Shown in pieces: positions 21,441-28,637 of a DNA stretch of 28,637 nt. The stretch is taken from positions 1-28,637 of the forward strand of contig JASLAP010000625.1 in the NCBI GenBank assembly GCA_030147065.1, written 5' to 3'. Below the pieces are notes generated by a model that saw only the letters and a program-made list of their open reading frames with translations, was not told where the DNA came from and did no database searches. This DNA comes from Pseudonocardia sp. (GTDB lineage: Bacteria > Actinomycetota > Actinomycetes > Mycobacteriales > Pseudonocardiaceae). The first letter of the stretch is position 1. The number at the start of each line of letters is the position of its first letter. The position numbers and the translations under genes were made by a program.

Positions 21441-22097
21441 GTGGCCGGGGTGGACGGGGTTCGCGGCGGGTGGGTCGTCACCCTCCTGGACCGCGGCGCG
21501 GTGCGCTGGCACACCGCCGCCACCGCGGCCGAGGTGCTGGCGCTCACCGCCGGGTGCCGGGCGGTCGGCGTGGACATCCCGCTCGGCCTGCCGGCCGGGC
21601 CGGACCGCCGGGCCTGCGACGAGCTCGCGGCGCGCCGGCTGGGCGCGGCCCGGTCCTCGGTGTTCCCCGCCCCGCCGCGCCCCGTGCTGGCCGCCCGGTC
21701 GCACCCGGAGGCCTGCGCCGTGGCCCGCCGGCTCACCGGCCGGGCGATCAGCCTGCAGGCCTTCCACATCGGACCGAAGATCGCCCAGTGGGACGCGCTG
21801 GAGCTGCCGGCGGAGGTGGTGGAGGTGCACCCCGAGCTGTCGTTGCGGACCCTCGCGCCGGACGTGGCGTTCGCGGCCAAGCGGACCGCCCGCGGCGCCG
21901 GGCAGCGGATCGCCGCGCTGGCCCGCTGGGTGGACCCGGCCGTCGCGCTGGCCGACCTGCCCACCGGAACGGGGCTGGACGACGTGCTGGACGCGCTGGC
22001 CGCGGCCTGGTCGGCGCAGCGCTGGGCGACCGGGTGCGCCGAGGTGCTCGGCGGTGACCGGGACGAGCGCGGGCGGCCGATGCGCGTGGTCGTGTAG
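21441..22097 (+). CDS. DUF429 family protein
   Basis: The product is 218 aa. It starts VAGVDGVRGGWVV (Asp5), has VGVDIPLGLP (strand with Asp), R-x-x-D-x-x-A-R-R-L-G-A-A-R-S-S-V-F-P-A-P-P-R (about 52-75), EVVEVHPELS and a conserved KRT/RGAGQR segment. These are the standard blocks of DUF429, a predicted RNase H-like fold with acidic residues suggesting nuclease-type chemistry; no activity has been assigned to this branch that I know of. GTG 21441 is chosen with a TATCGG box about ten bases upstream; the gap to rpiB is only 27 bases, so the promoters overlap. It stands in a nei/rpiB neighbourhood. Confidence 0.9.
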   Translation: MAGVDGVRGGWVVTLLDRGAVRWHTAATAAEVLALTAGCRAVGVDIPLGLPAGPDRRACDELAARRLGAARSSVFPAPPRPVLAARSHPEACAVARRLTGRAISLQAFHIGPKIAQWDALELPAEVVEVHPELSLRTLAPDVAFAAKRTARGAGQRIAALARWVDPAVALADLPTGTGLDDVLDALAAAWSAQRWATGCAEVLGGDRDERGRPMRVVV

Positions 22098-22120
22098 GTC
22101 GGGGTACCGCGACGGCCGGA

Positions 22121-22705
22121 TCAGCCGGCCGGCCGGAGGTCCGAGTGCTCGACCTCGATGTGCGCGGCCTGCCGGGTGAGCTGCTCGGCGCCCTCGGCCG
22201 GGTCGACGCCGACCTGGCCGGCGAACCCGGCGTCGTGCCCGACGACCCGCCCGGTGAAGTCGACCACGCCGCCGTCGCGCACCGCGAAGGGCGACTCGCC
22301 GTCGCCCACCAGCTGCACCCAGACCCGGTCGACGTCCCCGGTGCCCACCCAGAACCCCTCGTCGGCCGCGACCGCCTGCACCGGGACCCCGGTGGCCCGG
22401 ACCTCCTGTCCGACCAGCCCGGTCAGCTCGCCGTCCGGCCCGGCGACCCCGGCCGGCGGCAGGAGCGGCTGCTCGCCGGCGAGCAGGCCGCTCGACGGCG
22501 GTTCGGGCGGCGCAGTGGTGGGTTCCGGTCCCGGCGCCGCCACCGGGTCCGGCGCCGCGACCGGGGCGGCCCCCGACGGGCCGCCGGACAGGGCCAGGAA
22601 CAGCGCCCAGCCCAGCACCCCGAGCGCGAGCACCAGCAGCAGCGCAGCCCACAGTGGGGCGCGCGGCGGGTCGACCGGGCGCATCGCGCGGAGCAGGCTG
22701 GTCAT
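22121..22705 (-). CDS. Membrane-anchored protein with OB-like extracytoplasmic domain
   Basis: The product is 194 aa. A short cytoplasmic N-terminus (MTSLLRAMRPVDPPRAP) is followed by one membrane helix (about 18-41) and a Pro/Ala/Glu-rich linker (about 42-75). The outer part (about 90-190) has GQEVRATGVPVQAVAADEGFWVGTG and DRVWVQL, GGVVDFTGRVVGHD and HIEVEH, the strand pattern of an OB-fold, similar to the stand-alone OB/BON-like extracytoplasmic domains of actinobacteria. No catalytic motif is seen. ATG 22705 with AAGGAG eight bases upstream fixes the start. It ends 24 bases from the convergent DUF429 gene. Role unknown. Confidence 0.8.
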   Translation of the reverse strand: MTSLLRAMRPVDPPRAPLWAALLLVLALGVLGWALFLALSGGPSGAAPVAAPDPVAAPGPEPTTAPPEPPSSGLLAGEQPLLPPAGVAGPDGELTGLVGQEVRATGVPVQAVAADEGFWVGTGDVDRVWVQLVGDGESPFAVRDGGVVDFTGRVVGHDAGFAGQVGVDPAEGAEQLTRQAAHIEVEHSDLRPAG

Positions 22706-22778
22706 GTCGGGCTCCTTCCGGCGCCGAACCTAGGCCACCGGCCGGGGTCCGGCAGCCGCCGTGCGGGCGCCGTTGGGC

Positions 22779-24191
22779 TCAGCCGCCGCGCGCCCCGCCG
22801 TCCGCGGGACCGGGCTGCCGGCCGCGACCGGGCTCGTCCGTCTCCGCGGTCTCCCCGTCCGGGTACGCGGCGTTCTCCGGCTCGGCCTCCGCCGTCGTAC
22901 GCGGGGCGGCGTCCGACATGTCCGACCGCGGGTCGGCCGGGTCGGGCCCGCGGGAATCGGGATCGTCGGGCGGGGGCTGGCCGGGGCCGGGGCCCGTGGG
23001 CCGGCGGGCAGGACCGGGCTGCGTCGCGTCCGGGGTCGGGCCTCCCGGGGTGGCCCCGACCACCTCCATGATCTCCAGGGCCGGGTCGACCCTGGGTGGG
23101 TTGCCGCCGGCGACCCGGGCGTCGACCCGATCGCTGAGGTAGCGCAGCACCACCGCGGCCGTGGCCGCCACCGGCACGGCCAGGAACGCCCCGGGGATGC
23201 CGAAGAGCGTGCCGCCGGCGGTCACCGCGAGCAGCACGACCACCGCGTGCAGCCCGAGGCTGCGCGACTGCAGCATCGGCTGCAGCACGTTGCCCTCCAG
23301 CTGCTGCACCACGACGATGATCGCCAGCACGATGAGCGCGGTGGTGAACCCGTTGCTGACCAGCGCGACCAGCACGCCGAGCGCCCCGGCCACGATCGCT
23401 CCGACGATCGGCACGAACCCGCCGAGGAAGGTCAGCACGGCCAGCGGCAGGGCCAGCGGGACCCCGAGGATGAACAGGCCGGCCCCGATCAGCACGGCGT
23501 CGACCAGGCTGACCACGGCCTGGGTGCGGATGAACCCGCCGAGGGTCTTCCACACCCGCCGCATCACCTCGGACACGTGCCCGCCGACACCGGGCCCGAC
23601 CACCGTGCTCATCCAGGGCAGGAACCGCGGCCCGTCCTTGATCAGGAAGAACGTGATGACCAGCGTCAGCAGCCCGGTGATCACCCCGGACGCCACCCCG
23701 GCCACCCCGGTCAGCACGCCGGTGGAGATCGTCGAGATGCTGGTCTGCAGCTGCTGGGTGGCGGTCTGCAGGGCCGCCTCGAGCTGGGTCTGCTGCAGGT
23801 TCAGCGGCGGCCCGGACAGCCAGTCCTGGATCGCCTCGATGCCGCCGGCCGCGCTGGTCGCGATCTCGTCGATGCTGCCCAGGATCGAGGTGGTGATCAG
23901 CGCCACCATGCCGGCCAGCACCAGCAGGCCGAGCAGCAGCACGGTGCCCGCCGCCGCGGCCGGCGGGAAGCGGCGCTTGCGCAACCACTTCGTCGGGGGC
24001 CAGAGCACCGTCGCCAGGATCGTGGCCAGCAGCAGCGGCAGCACGATCGTCCACAGTTGGCCGACCACCCAGGCCAGCACCCACAGCCCGGCGGCCACCA
24101 ACACGATCCGCAGGCCCCAGCGCGCGGCCCAGGTGATGCCCTCACCGATCGCGGTGCCGCGGCCCCGCCGGGGCCGTTCGGTCGTCGTCAC
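22779..24191 (-). CDS. AI-2E family transporter
   Basis: The protein is 470 aa. It has seven to eight hydrophobic segments in the AI-2E/PerM arrangement: two near residues 27-62 and one at about 80-105, a soluble QQTQLEAALQTATQQLQTS helix, then GLLTLVITFFLIKDGPRFL, LVDAVLIGAGLFILGVPLALPLAVLTFLGGFVPIVGAIVAGALGVLVALVSNG and GNVLQPMLQSRSLGLHAVVVLLAV (the LQP...L-H motif conserved in the family). The last 110 residues are a Pro/Asp/Glu-rich disordered tail. Members export small molecules or ions; only a few act on AI-2. GTG 24191 has GGAG eight bases upstream. It is separate from the neighbours and divergent from the ABC transporter across 450 bases. Confidence 0.93.
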   Translation of the reverse strand: MTTTERPRRGRGTAIGEGITWAARWGLRIVLVAAGLWVLAWVVGQLWTIVLPLLLATILATVLWPPTKWLRKRRFPPAAAAGTVLLLGLLVLAGMVALITTSILGSIDEIATSAAGGIEAIQDWLSGPPLNLQQTQLEAALQTATQQLQTSISTISTGVLTGVAGVASGVITGLLTLVITFFLIKDGPRFLPWMSTVVGPGVGGHVSEVMRRVWKTLGGFIRTQAVVSLVDAVLIGAGLFILGVPLALPLAVLTFLGGFVPIVGAIVAGALGVLVALVSNGFTTALIVLAIIVVVQQLEGNVLQPMLQSRSLGLHAVVVLLAVTAGGTLFGIPGAFLAVPVAATAAVVLRYLSDRVDARVAGGNPPRVDPALEIMEVVGATPGGPTPDATQPGPARRPTGPGPGQPPPDDPDSRGPDPADPRSDMSDAAPRTTAEAEPENAAYPDGETAETDEPGRGRQPGPADGGARGG

Positions 24192-24641
24192 GGCTTCTCC
24201 TCGCCCATCGGTACGCGCACCCGGTCCGACGTACCCCGTCAGGCCCGGTGCCACCCTTCCAGATCCGGATCTCCGGCGACCGTCGTGACGCCGCATCGCA
24301 CCCGGGTTGTCCACAGGCTGGGGGTGCCCCGGCCCGGCATCGGCCCGTGTCCGGGGGCACCGGAGCGGGAGTGGTGCTGGCCGGGCGGCGCTGGTCGCGG
24401 ACGGGGCGTTTCGAGGCCGGGCTGGAGTGGCCCGGCTCGACGCCGCCCGACCCGGAGCTGCCCTGGTCGAGGGGGACGTCGTCGAACTCCGATGACTTCG
24501 GGGGCGCGCCGCGGTCCTACCGCCAGCGACCGGTCCAGCTTGACCTGAAGTGAGCTTCAAGTCCTAGCCTCGGCCCGGCGGAGGCGCGAGAACTGTCGGT
24601 GGTCGGCAGCACACTGGCCACCGCACCGGAGGGAGCACGCG
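24192..24641. other. 450-base intergenic region
   Basis: No strongly supported gene is present. One frame (GTG 24347 to stop 24553, about 68 codons, containing RTGRFEAGLEWPGS) keeps about 90 percent G/C at third positions, so a small protein cannot be excluded. A perfect TTGTCCACA, identical to the actinobacterial DnaA-box consensus, lies alone at 24307-24315. The right end carries the MerR-type promoter (24540-24570). Confidence 0.4.
24540..24570 (+). promoter_or_regulatory. MerR-type promoter of the ABC transporter
   Basis: TTGACC (24540-24545) and TAGCCT (24565-24570) are separated by exactly 19 bases, longer than the normal 17, which is the hallmark of MerR-family promoters. Inside the spacer lie TGAAG (24546-24550) and CTTCA (24555-24559) as a dyad. 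The start of the ABC gene is 72 bases after the -10, with GGAGGG as RBS at 24629-24634. No MerR gene is encoded in this window, so the regulator, if real, lies elsewhere. Confidence 0.65.
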
Positions 24642-26534
24642 ATGAGCATGGAAATGGTCGCCTGGAACGAGCTGTACCGGGTGTCGAACGACCACGGCGA
24701 GACCCGGCCGTTCTCGGTGGCCACGCTGCGCCGGATCGCCGCGTTCGCCCGCCCGCACCGGGCCCGGGTGCTGACCTTCCTGCTGATCAGCGTGGTGGGA
24801 GCGGTGCTGGCGGTGGCCACCCCGGTGCTCGCCGGACGGGTGGTGGACGCCATCGTCGACGGCGGGCCGCTCGGCGTGGTGATCGGCCTGGCCGGGCTGA
24901 TCGCGGTGATCGCGGTGGCCGAGACCGGGCTCGGGATCGTGCAGCGCTGGCTGTCGGCCACGCTCGGCGAGGGCCTGATCCTCGACCTGCGCGCGGCGGT
25001 GTTCGACCACGTCCAGCGCCAGCCGATCGCGTTCTTCACCCGCACCCGCACCGGCGCCCTGGTCAGCCGGCTCAACAACGACGTGATCGGGGCCCAGCGG
25101 GCCTTCAGCGACACGCTGTCCGGGGTCGTCGGCAACGTGGTCACGCTCGCCCTCACGCTGGTCGTGATGGTCACGCTGTCCTGGCAGGTCACGCTGCTGG
25201 CGCTGGTGCTGCTGCCGGTGTTCGTGATCCCGGCCCGGCGGATCGGGCGCCGGCTGGCCGCGCTGCAGCGCGAGGGCGCCGACCACAACGCCGCGATGGG
25301 CAACCAGATGACCGAGCGGTTCTCCGCGCCCGGCGCCACCCTGATCAAGCTGTTCGGCCGGCCGGCCGAGGAGACCCGCGAGTTCGTCGCCCGGGCGGCC
25401 CGGGTCCGCGACATCGGGGTGCGCACCGCGATGGTGCAGTGGGTGTTCATCTCGGCGCTGACCCTGGTCTCGGCGCTGGCCCTGGCGCTGGTCTACGGGG
25501 TGGGCGGCTACCTGGCGATCACCGGCGGGCTGGCCGCGGGCGACGTGGTGGCGCTCGCGCTGCTGCTCACCCGGCTCTACGCCCCGCTGACCGCGCTGGC
25601 CAGCGCCCGGGTCGAGGTGATGAGCGCGCTGGTCAGCTTCGAGCGGGTGTTCGAGGTGCTCGACCTGCCGCCGCTGATCGCCGAGCCGGCCGACCCGCGC
25701 CCGCTGCCCGACGGCCCGCTCGCGGTGGAGCTGGACGGCGTGGAGTTCGCCTACCCGTCGGCCGACAAGGTGTCGCTGGCCTCGCTGGAGGAGGTCGCGC
25801 AGCTCGACAGCCGCGGCGGCGAGCAGGTGCTGCACGGGGTGTCGTTCCGGGCCGAGCCGGGGCGGATGATCGCCCTGGTCGGCTCCTCGGGGGCCGGCAA
25901 GTCCACCATCGCGCAGCTGCTGCCGCGCCTCTACGACGTCGACGCGGGCGCGGTCCGGATCGGCGGGGTGGACGTGCGCGAGCTGTCGTCGGACACGGTG
26001 CGCGGCGCGATCGGGCTGGTCACCCAGGACGGGCACCTGTTCCACGACACCATCCGGGCCAACCTGGTGCTGGCCCGCCCGGGCGCCACCGACGAGGAGC
26101 TGTGGGACGCGCTGGGCCGGGCCCGGCTGGCCGACCTGGTCGGCTCGCTGCCCGACGGGCTGGAGACGGTGGTCGGCGAGCGCGGCTACCGGCTCTCCGG
26201 CGGCGAGCGCCAGCGGCTGACCATCGCCCGGCTGCTGCTGGCCCGGCCGCGGGTGGTGGTGCTCGACGAGGCCACCGCGCACCTGGATTCCACCTCGGAG
26301 GCCGCCGTGCAGGAGGCGCTGGGCGAGGCGTTGGCCGGGCGCACCGCGGTGGTCATCGCCCACCGGCTGTCCACCATCCGCGCCGCCGACCAGATCCTGG
26401 TGCTCGAGGCCGGCCGGGTCGTCGAGCGCGGCACGCACGCCGAGCTGATGGTCCGCGACGGTCGCTACGCCGAGCTGCACCGCACCCAGTTCGCCCAGCC
26501 CGCGCCGGACGAGGTGGCCCTGGCCGGGGCGTGA
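24642..26534 (+). CDS. ABC exporter half-transporter (membrane and ATPase domains fused)
   Basis: The protein is 630 aa. The membrane domain (about 25-330) has six helices, with SRLNNDVIGAQRAF as the coupling region. The ATPase domain holds YPSADK (A-loop aromatic Tyr371), Walker A GSSGAGKST (414-422), Q-loop VTQDGHLF (Gln462), signature LSGGERQ (518-524), Walker B VVVLDE (538-543) and the H-loop AHRLST (His574). All are intact. An insert of about 24 residues between the A-loop and Walker A (VSLASLEEVAQLDSRGGEQ) is a feature of this subfamily of the MsbA-like exporters. It must act as a homodimer or with a partner encoded elsewhere, as only one gene is present here. The start is ATG 24642 with GGAGGG. 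Regulation by a MerR-family activator is suggested by the upstream promoter. Substrate unknown; drugs are typical. Confidence 0.95.
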   Translation: MSMEMVAWNELYRVSNDHGETRPFSVATLRRIAAFARPHRARVLTFLLISVVGAVLAVATPVLAGRVVDAIVDGGPLGVVIGLAGLIAVIAVAETGLGIVQRWLSATLGEGLILDLRAAVFDHVQRQPIAFFTRTRTGALVSRLNNDVIGAQRAFSDTLSGVVGNVVTLALTLVVMVTLSWQVTLLALVLLPVFVIPARRIGRRLAALQREGADHNAAMGNQMTERFSAPGATLIKLFGRPAEETREFVARAARVRDIGVRTAMVQWVFISALTLVSALALALVYGVGGYLAITGGLAAGDVVALALLLTRLYAPLTALASARVEVMSALVSFERVFEVLDLPPLIAEPADPRPLPDGPLAVELDGVEFAYPSADKVSLASLEEVAQLDSRGGEQVLHGVSFRAEPGRMIALVGSSGAGKSTIAQLLPRLYDVDAGAVRIGGVDVRELSSDTVRGAIGLVTQDGHLFHDTIRANLVLARPGATDEELWDALGRARLADLVGSLPDGLETVVGERGYRLSGGERQRLTIARLLLARPRVVVLDEATAHLDSTSEAAVQEALGEALAGRTAVVIAHRLSTIRAADQILVLEAGRVVERGTHAELMVRDGRYAELHRTQFAQPAPDEVALAGA

Positions 26535-26539
26535 CCGGG

Positions 26540-26569
26540 TCCGGGTCGGCCCGGTCCGGGTCGGCCCGG
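26540..26569. repeat. Two copies of a 15-bp tandem repeat
   Basis: TCCGGGTCGGCCCGG at 26540-26554 and 26555-26569, followed by a partial TCCG. It lies between the convergent ABC and regulator genes and each unit contains a short dyad CCGGG/CCCGG, so it may serve as terminator. Confidence 0.7.
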
Positions 26570-26574
26570 TCCGC

Positions 26575-27189
26575 TCAGTCGACGTCGGGGAAGGCCAGGA
26601 ACCGCACCAGGATGCGGCGGGCCTCCTCCGGCGTCGTCGCGCTGTCGCCCTCGGGGTCGTTGGCGCGGTAGCGCAGCAACAGCGCCATGTACTCCTCCCA
26701 GAACGCGAGCAGCTCCTCCGGGGTGAGCCGGAGCGCGCCCCGGGAGAACAGCAGCGCGTCGCCCCACGGGCCCATCTCCGCGCGCCGCCGCTGGAACCGG
26801 GCGAGCGCCTCGTCGTCCTCGGCCGCGTTCAGCTCGGTGAGCTGGTCGAGGGCCGCTCGGGCCTCCTCGGTCATGGCGCTGCGCGGCAGGAACCGGATGT
26901 CCTGGTGGCGGGCCCGCCACCAGCGCACCCTCCCCCGCGCCCGCTCGGGGACGTCCTCGATGAACCCGTGCTCGGCGAGCTGGCGCAGGTGGTAGCTGGT
27001 GGCGCCGGTGTTCTCGCCGAGCGCGGCGGCGAGCGTCGTCGCAGTGGCCGGGCCGTCGCGTTGCAGGCGCCGCAGGATCTGCTGGCGCAGCGGGTGGCCC
27101 AGGGCCTTGAGGGCGCCGGGGTCGCTCAGCTCCCGGGTCGGTCCGGGTTCCCCCGACCCGGAAGGCCCGGGTTCTCCCTGGGTTGACAC
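26575..27189 (-). CDS. ArsR-type winged-helix regulator
   Basis: The protein is 204 aa. The first ~24 residues are flexible (Gly/Pro/Ser). The winged helix follows: ALKALGHPLRQQILRRLQRDGPATATTLAAALGENTGATSYHLRQLAEHGFIEDV (about 26-80), with the T-S-Y-H-L-R-Q-L recognition helix and a wing with RGRVRWWRARHQDIRF. The C-terminal helical part (about 108-204) resembles the helical half common to this DUF-like branch ('helix-turn-helix domain-containing protein'). No Cys metal site. GTG 27189 is likely leaderless: TAGCTT lies seven bases upstream and no RBS is evident. A TGCAAA-N6-TTTGCA palindrome lies 27 bases upstream in the divergent region, so it probably controls itself and the hydrolase gene. 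Confidence 0.9.
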   Translation of the reverse strand: MSTQGEPGPSGSGEPGPTRELSDPGALKALGHPLRQQILRRLQRDGPATATTLAAALGENTGATSYHLRQLAEHGFIEDVPERARGRVRWWRARHQDIRFLPRSAMTEEARAALDQLTELNAAEDDEALARFQRRRAEMGPWGDALLFSRGALRLTPEELLAFWEEYMALLLRYRANDPEGDSATTPEEARRILVRFLAFPDVD

Positions 27190-27215
27190 GTGCCGGAAGC
27201 TAGCACACTCTTCTA

Positions 27216-27233
27216 TGCAAAGATTTGTTTGCA
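27216..27233. promoter_or_regulatory. Operator palindrome between the ArsR-type gene and the hydrolase
   Basis: TGCAAA (27216-27221) and TTTGCA (27228-27233) are perfect inverted copies around GATTTG. The AT-rich patch of about 45 bases around it is the lowest-GC stretch in this part of the window and sits in the 70-base divergent gap. Confidence 0.7.
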
Positions 27234-27259
27234 GAAGTTCTTCTGTAGAGGGGTGGACC

Positions 27260-28637
27260 ATGGAGACACGACGACGCCTGGGGCGCAGCGGTGCCCGACT
27301 GTTGATCGCGGGTGCGCTCGTGATCGCGGCGACGGCGACGACGGCCGGATCGGCGCTGGGTGAGCAGAACGCAGGCAACGCGCCGGCACCCGTGCAGGGC
27401 CTCCGCCAGGTCGAACTGAGCGTCCCGACCGCCGACGGCCTCGCCCTCCCGGCCACGCTGCGGATCCCCGACGAGCCCCGACCCGGCGCCCCGGCCGTGG
27501 TCCTGGTGCACGGCGCGGGCGAGGGCCCGCGGGAGAAGTACCGCCAGGAGGCCGAGGCGTTCGCTGCGGCCGGCGTCGCCACGCTGGCCTACGACAAGCG
27601 GTCGGTGGGCTACTCGCTGACCGAGCGCTCCTACTCCCAGCTGGCCGACGACGCCGTCGCAGCCGCTGCGGTGCTGCGCGAGCAGCCCGGCGTCGACCCT
27701 GGCGCGGTCGGGCTGTGGGGCCTCAGCGAGGGCGGTTGGGTGGCCCCGCTGGCCGCCTCCCGCGACCCGCGGACCGCGTTCCTGGTGGTGGTCGGCGCGA
27801 ACGGGCTCGAACCGCTGCGCCAGCAGACCTGGGCCGAGGCGCTGAAGGTGCACGCCGCCGGGGTGCGGGGCTCACTGGTCGACGCGGCGTCGGCCGGGGT
27901 GTACCGATTGATCAACGACATGGGCTTGTTCGCGGAGGCGTACTACGACCCCGCGCCGGTCCTGGCCGGTCTGACCCTGCCGGTGCTGGGCATCTGGGGC
28001 GCCATGGACCGGGCGACGCCGCCGGTGGAGAGCGTCACCGCGTTCCGCGCCGGGCTGGACCGCGCCGGCAACCCGCACTACACGCTGCGCACGATCGACG
28101 GGGCCAACCACGGGCTTCGCGCGACGGCCGACGGCTTCTCCAGGGGGTCGGAGTTCGCTCCCGGCTACGTCGACCTGGTCGCGTCCTGGACGAGCGCGGC
28201 GGCGAGCGGCGACGCCCCGGCCACATCGGTCAGCGGTACCGGGGACCAGCCGTTGCCGACCGCTCCCGTCCCGCCGCTGGGGTGGTGGGAGTCCGCTCCC
28301 GCGCACGGCGTGGCGCTGGTCCTGATGCTGGTCGGGTTCATCGGCTTCGCCCTGACCGCGGCCGTCCGCCGGATCCACCGCGCGTTCCGGCCGCGACCGG
28401 CGACGCCGGCACCCGCGACGGCTCGGATCGTGGCGGGCGCCGGGCTGGTCGCGGTCGTCGGCACCCTGTACTACCTCGCCGAGCTGACCTTCGTCCGCGG
28501 CGGTCGCACGATCGACCCGGGCCCGCTGCTGGCCGGGCGCACGCTGCCGTGGCTGGCCCTGCAGGCGCTGGCGGTCGCCACGGTGGTGGCGGCGGCGGTG
28601 CTGGCCGTCGGCCTGGTCCGGGGGCACGGCCGCGGGC
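27260..28637 (+). CDS. Membrane-anchored alpha/beta hydrolase (partial, runs off the window)
   Basis: At least 459 aa are encoded and the frame is open at the window end. The N-terminus has a signal-type segment (LLIAGALVIAATATTAG, about 14-30). The hydrolase (about 48-310) shows strand VVLVHGAGEGPREKY with the HGAG oxyanion motif (84-87), nucleophile elbow GLSEGG with Ser156, acid Asp250 in GIWGAMDRATPP and His284 in IDGANHGL. This resembles the dipeptidyl/dienelactone-like (DUF-type S9/S15) branch. After a linker come hydrophobic segments at about 348-369, 390-409 and 428-454, so the C-terminal part is a membrane domain. ATG 27260 with GAGGGG fixes the start. The hydrolase is divergent from, and probably repressed by, the ArsR-type regulator. 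Substrate unknown. Confidence 0.88.
   Translation, partial: METRRRLGRSGARLLIAGALVIAATATTAGSALGEQNAGNAPAPVQGLRQVELSVPTADGLALPATLRIPDEPRPGAPAVVLVHGAGEGPREKYRQEAEAFAAAGVATLAYDKRSVGYSLTERSYSQLADDAVAAAAVLREQPGVDPGAVGLWGLSEGGWVAPLAASRDPRTAFLVVVGANGLEPLRQQTWAEALKVHAAGVRGSLVDAASAGVYRLINDMGLFAEAYYDPAPVLAGLTLPVLGIWGAMDRATPPVESVTAFRAGLDRAGNPHYTLRTIDGANHGLRATADGFSRGSEFAPGYVDLVASWTSAAASGDAPATSVSGTGDQPLPTAPVPPLGWWESAPAHGVALVLMLVGFIGFALTAAVRRIHRAFRPRPATPAPATARIVAGAGLVAVVGTLYYLAELTFVRGGRTIDPGPLLAGRTLPWLALQALAVATVVAAAVLAVGLVRGHGRG

Noticed and set aside
24192..24641. Replication origin suggested by TTGTCCACA
   Set aside because: Only one box is present and dnaA, dnaN and gyrB-type neighbours are missing.

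Overview
The window is chromosomal DNA from a very GC-rich actinobacterium, most likely Pseudonocardia or a relative (genus inferred, not proven). Support comes from the G/C bias at third codon positions, many GTG starts with several apparently leaderless genes, GTGA overlaps, actinobacterial families (mycothiol-type DsbA protein, PknB-like kinase, Glu-type RpiB), and a nei-rpiB pair arranged as in Mycobacterium tuberculosis Rv2464c-Rv2465c. I see no prophage, IS element, CRISPR array or biosynthetic cluster. About 30 protein genes and one tRNA are supported.

Layout. 1-426 is a non-coding array of about 150-bp imperfect repeats containing inverted repeats. 427-2957 holds a response regulator/histidine kinase operon divergent from a secreted protein with two Cys-containing repeats. 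3062-3138 is tRNA-Pro(TGG), followed by an NTF2-like protein, UDP-glucose 6-dehydrogenase, a transmembrane Ser/Thr kinase and a DsbA-family mycothiol-type reductase.

7516-17212 is a dense run of regulator-plus-target modules: TetR/VOC protein, ArsR/SRPBCC, Lrp/amino-acid dehydrogenase, TetR/SDR-fold protein, TetR/two bacterial PH-domain membrane proteins, a cold-shock protein, and TetR/GNAT. Most share a short divergent or upstream promoter region in which a palindrome can be read directly; several palindromes overlap a recognisable -35 or -10 box, which points to autoregulated local switches.

17213-18176 has two small Cys-rich proteins converging on short tandem repeats, then a non-coding stretch ending in two strong hairpins. 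18177-22705 holds a HAD-IIA phosphatase, an apparently internally deleted NTF2-like gene coupled to an alpha/beta hydrolase, a Nei-type DNA glycosylase (TTG start), RpiB, a DUF429 protein and a membrane-anchored OB-like protein. 22779-28637 holds an AI-2E family transporter, an ABC exporter behind a promoter with the 19-bp spacer typical of MerR-family control, and an ArsR-type regulator divergent from a membrane-anchored alpha/beta hydrolase that runs off the window.

No single large new system is evident. The most unusual signals are the structured repeats at 1-330, the secreted Cys-repeat protein beside a two-component system, the MerR-type promoter with no local MerR gene, the SDR-fold protein without a canonical active site, and the deleted NTF2 gene fused by overlap to a hydrolase.
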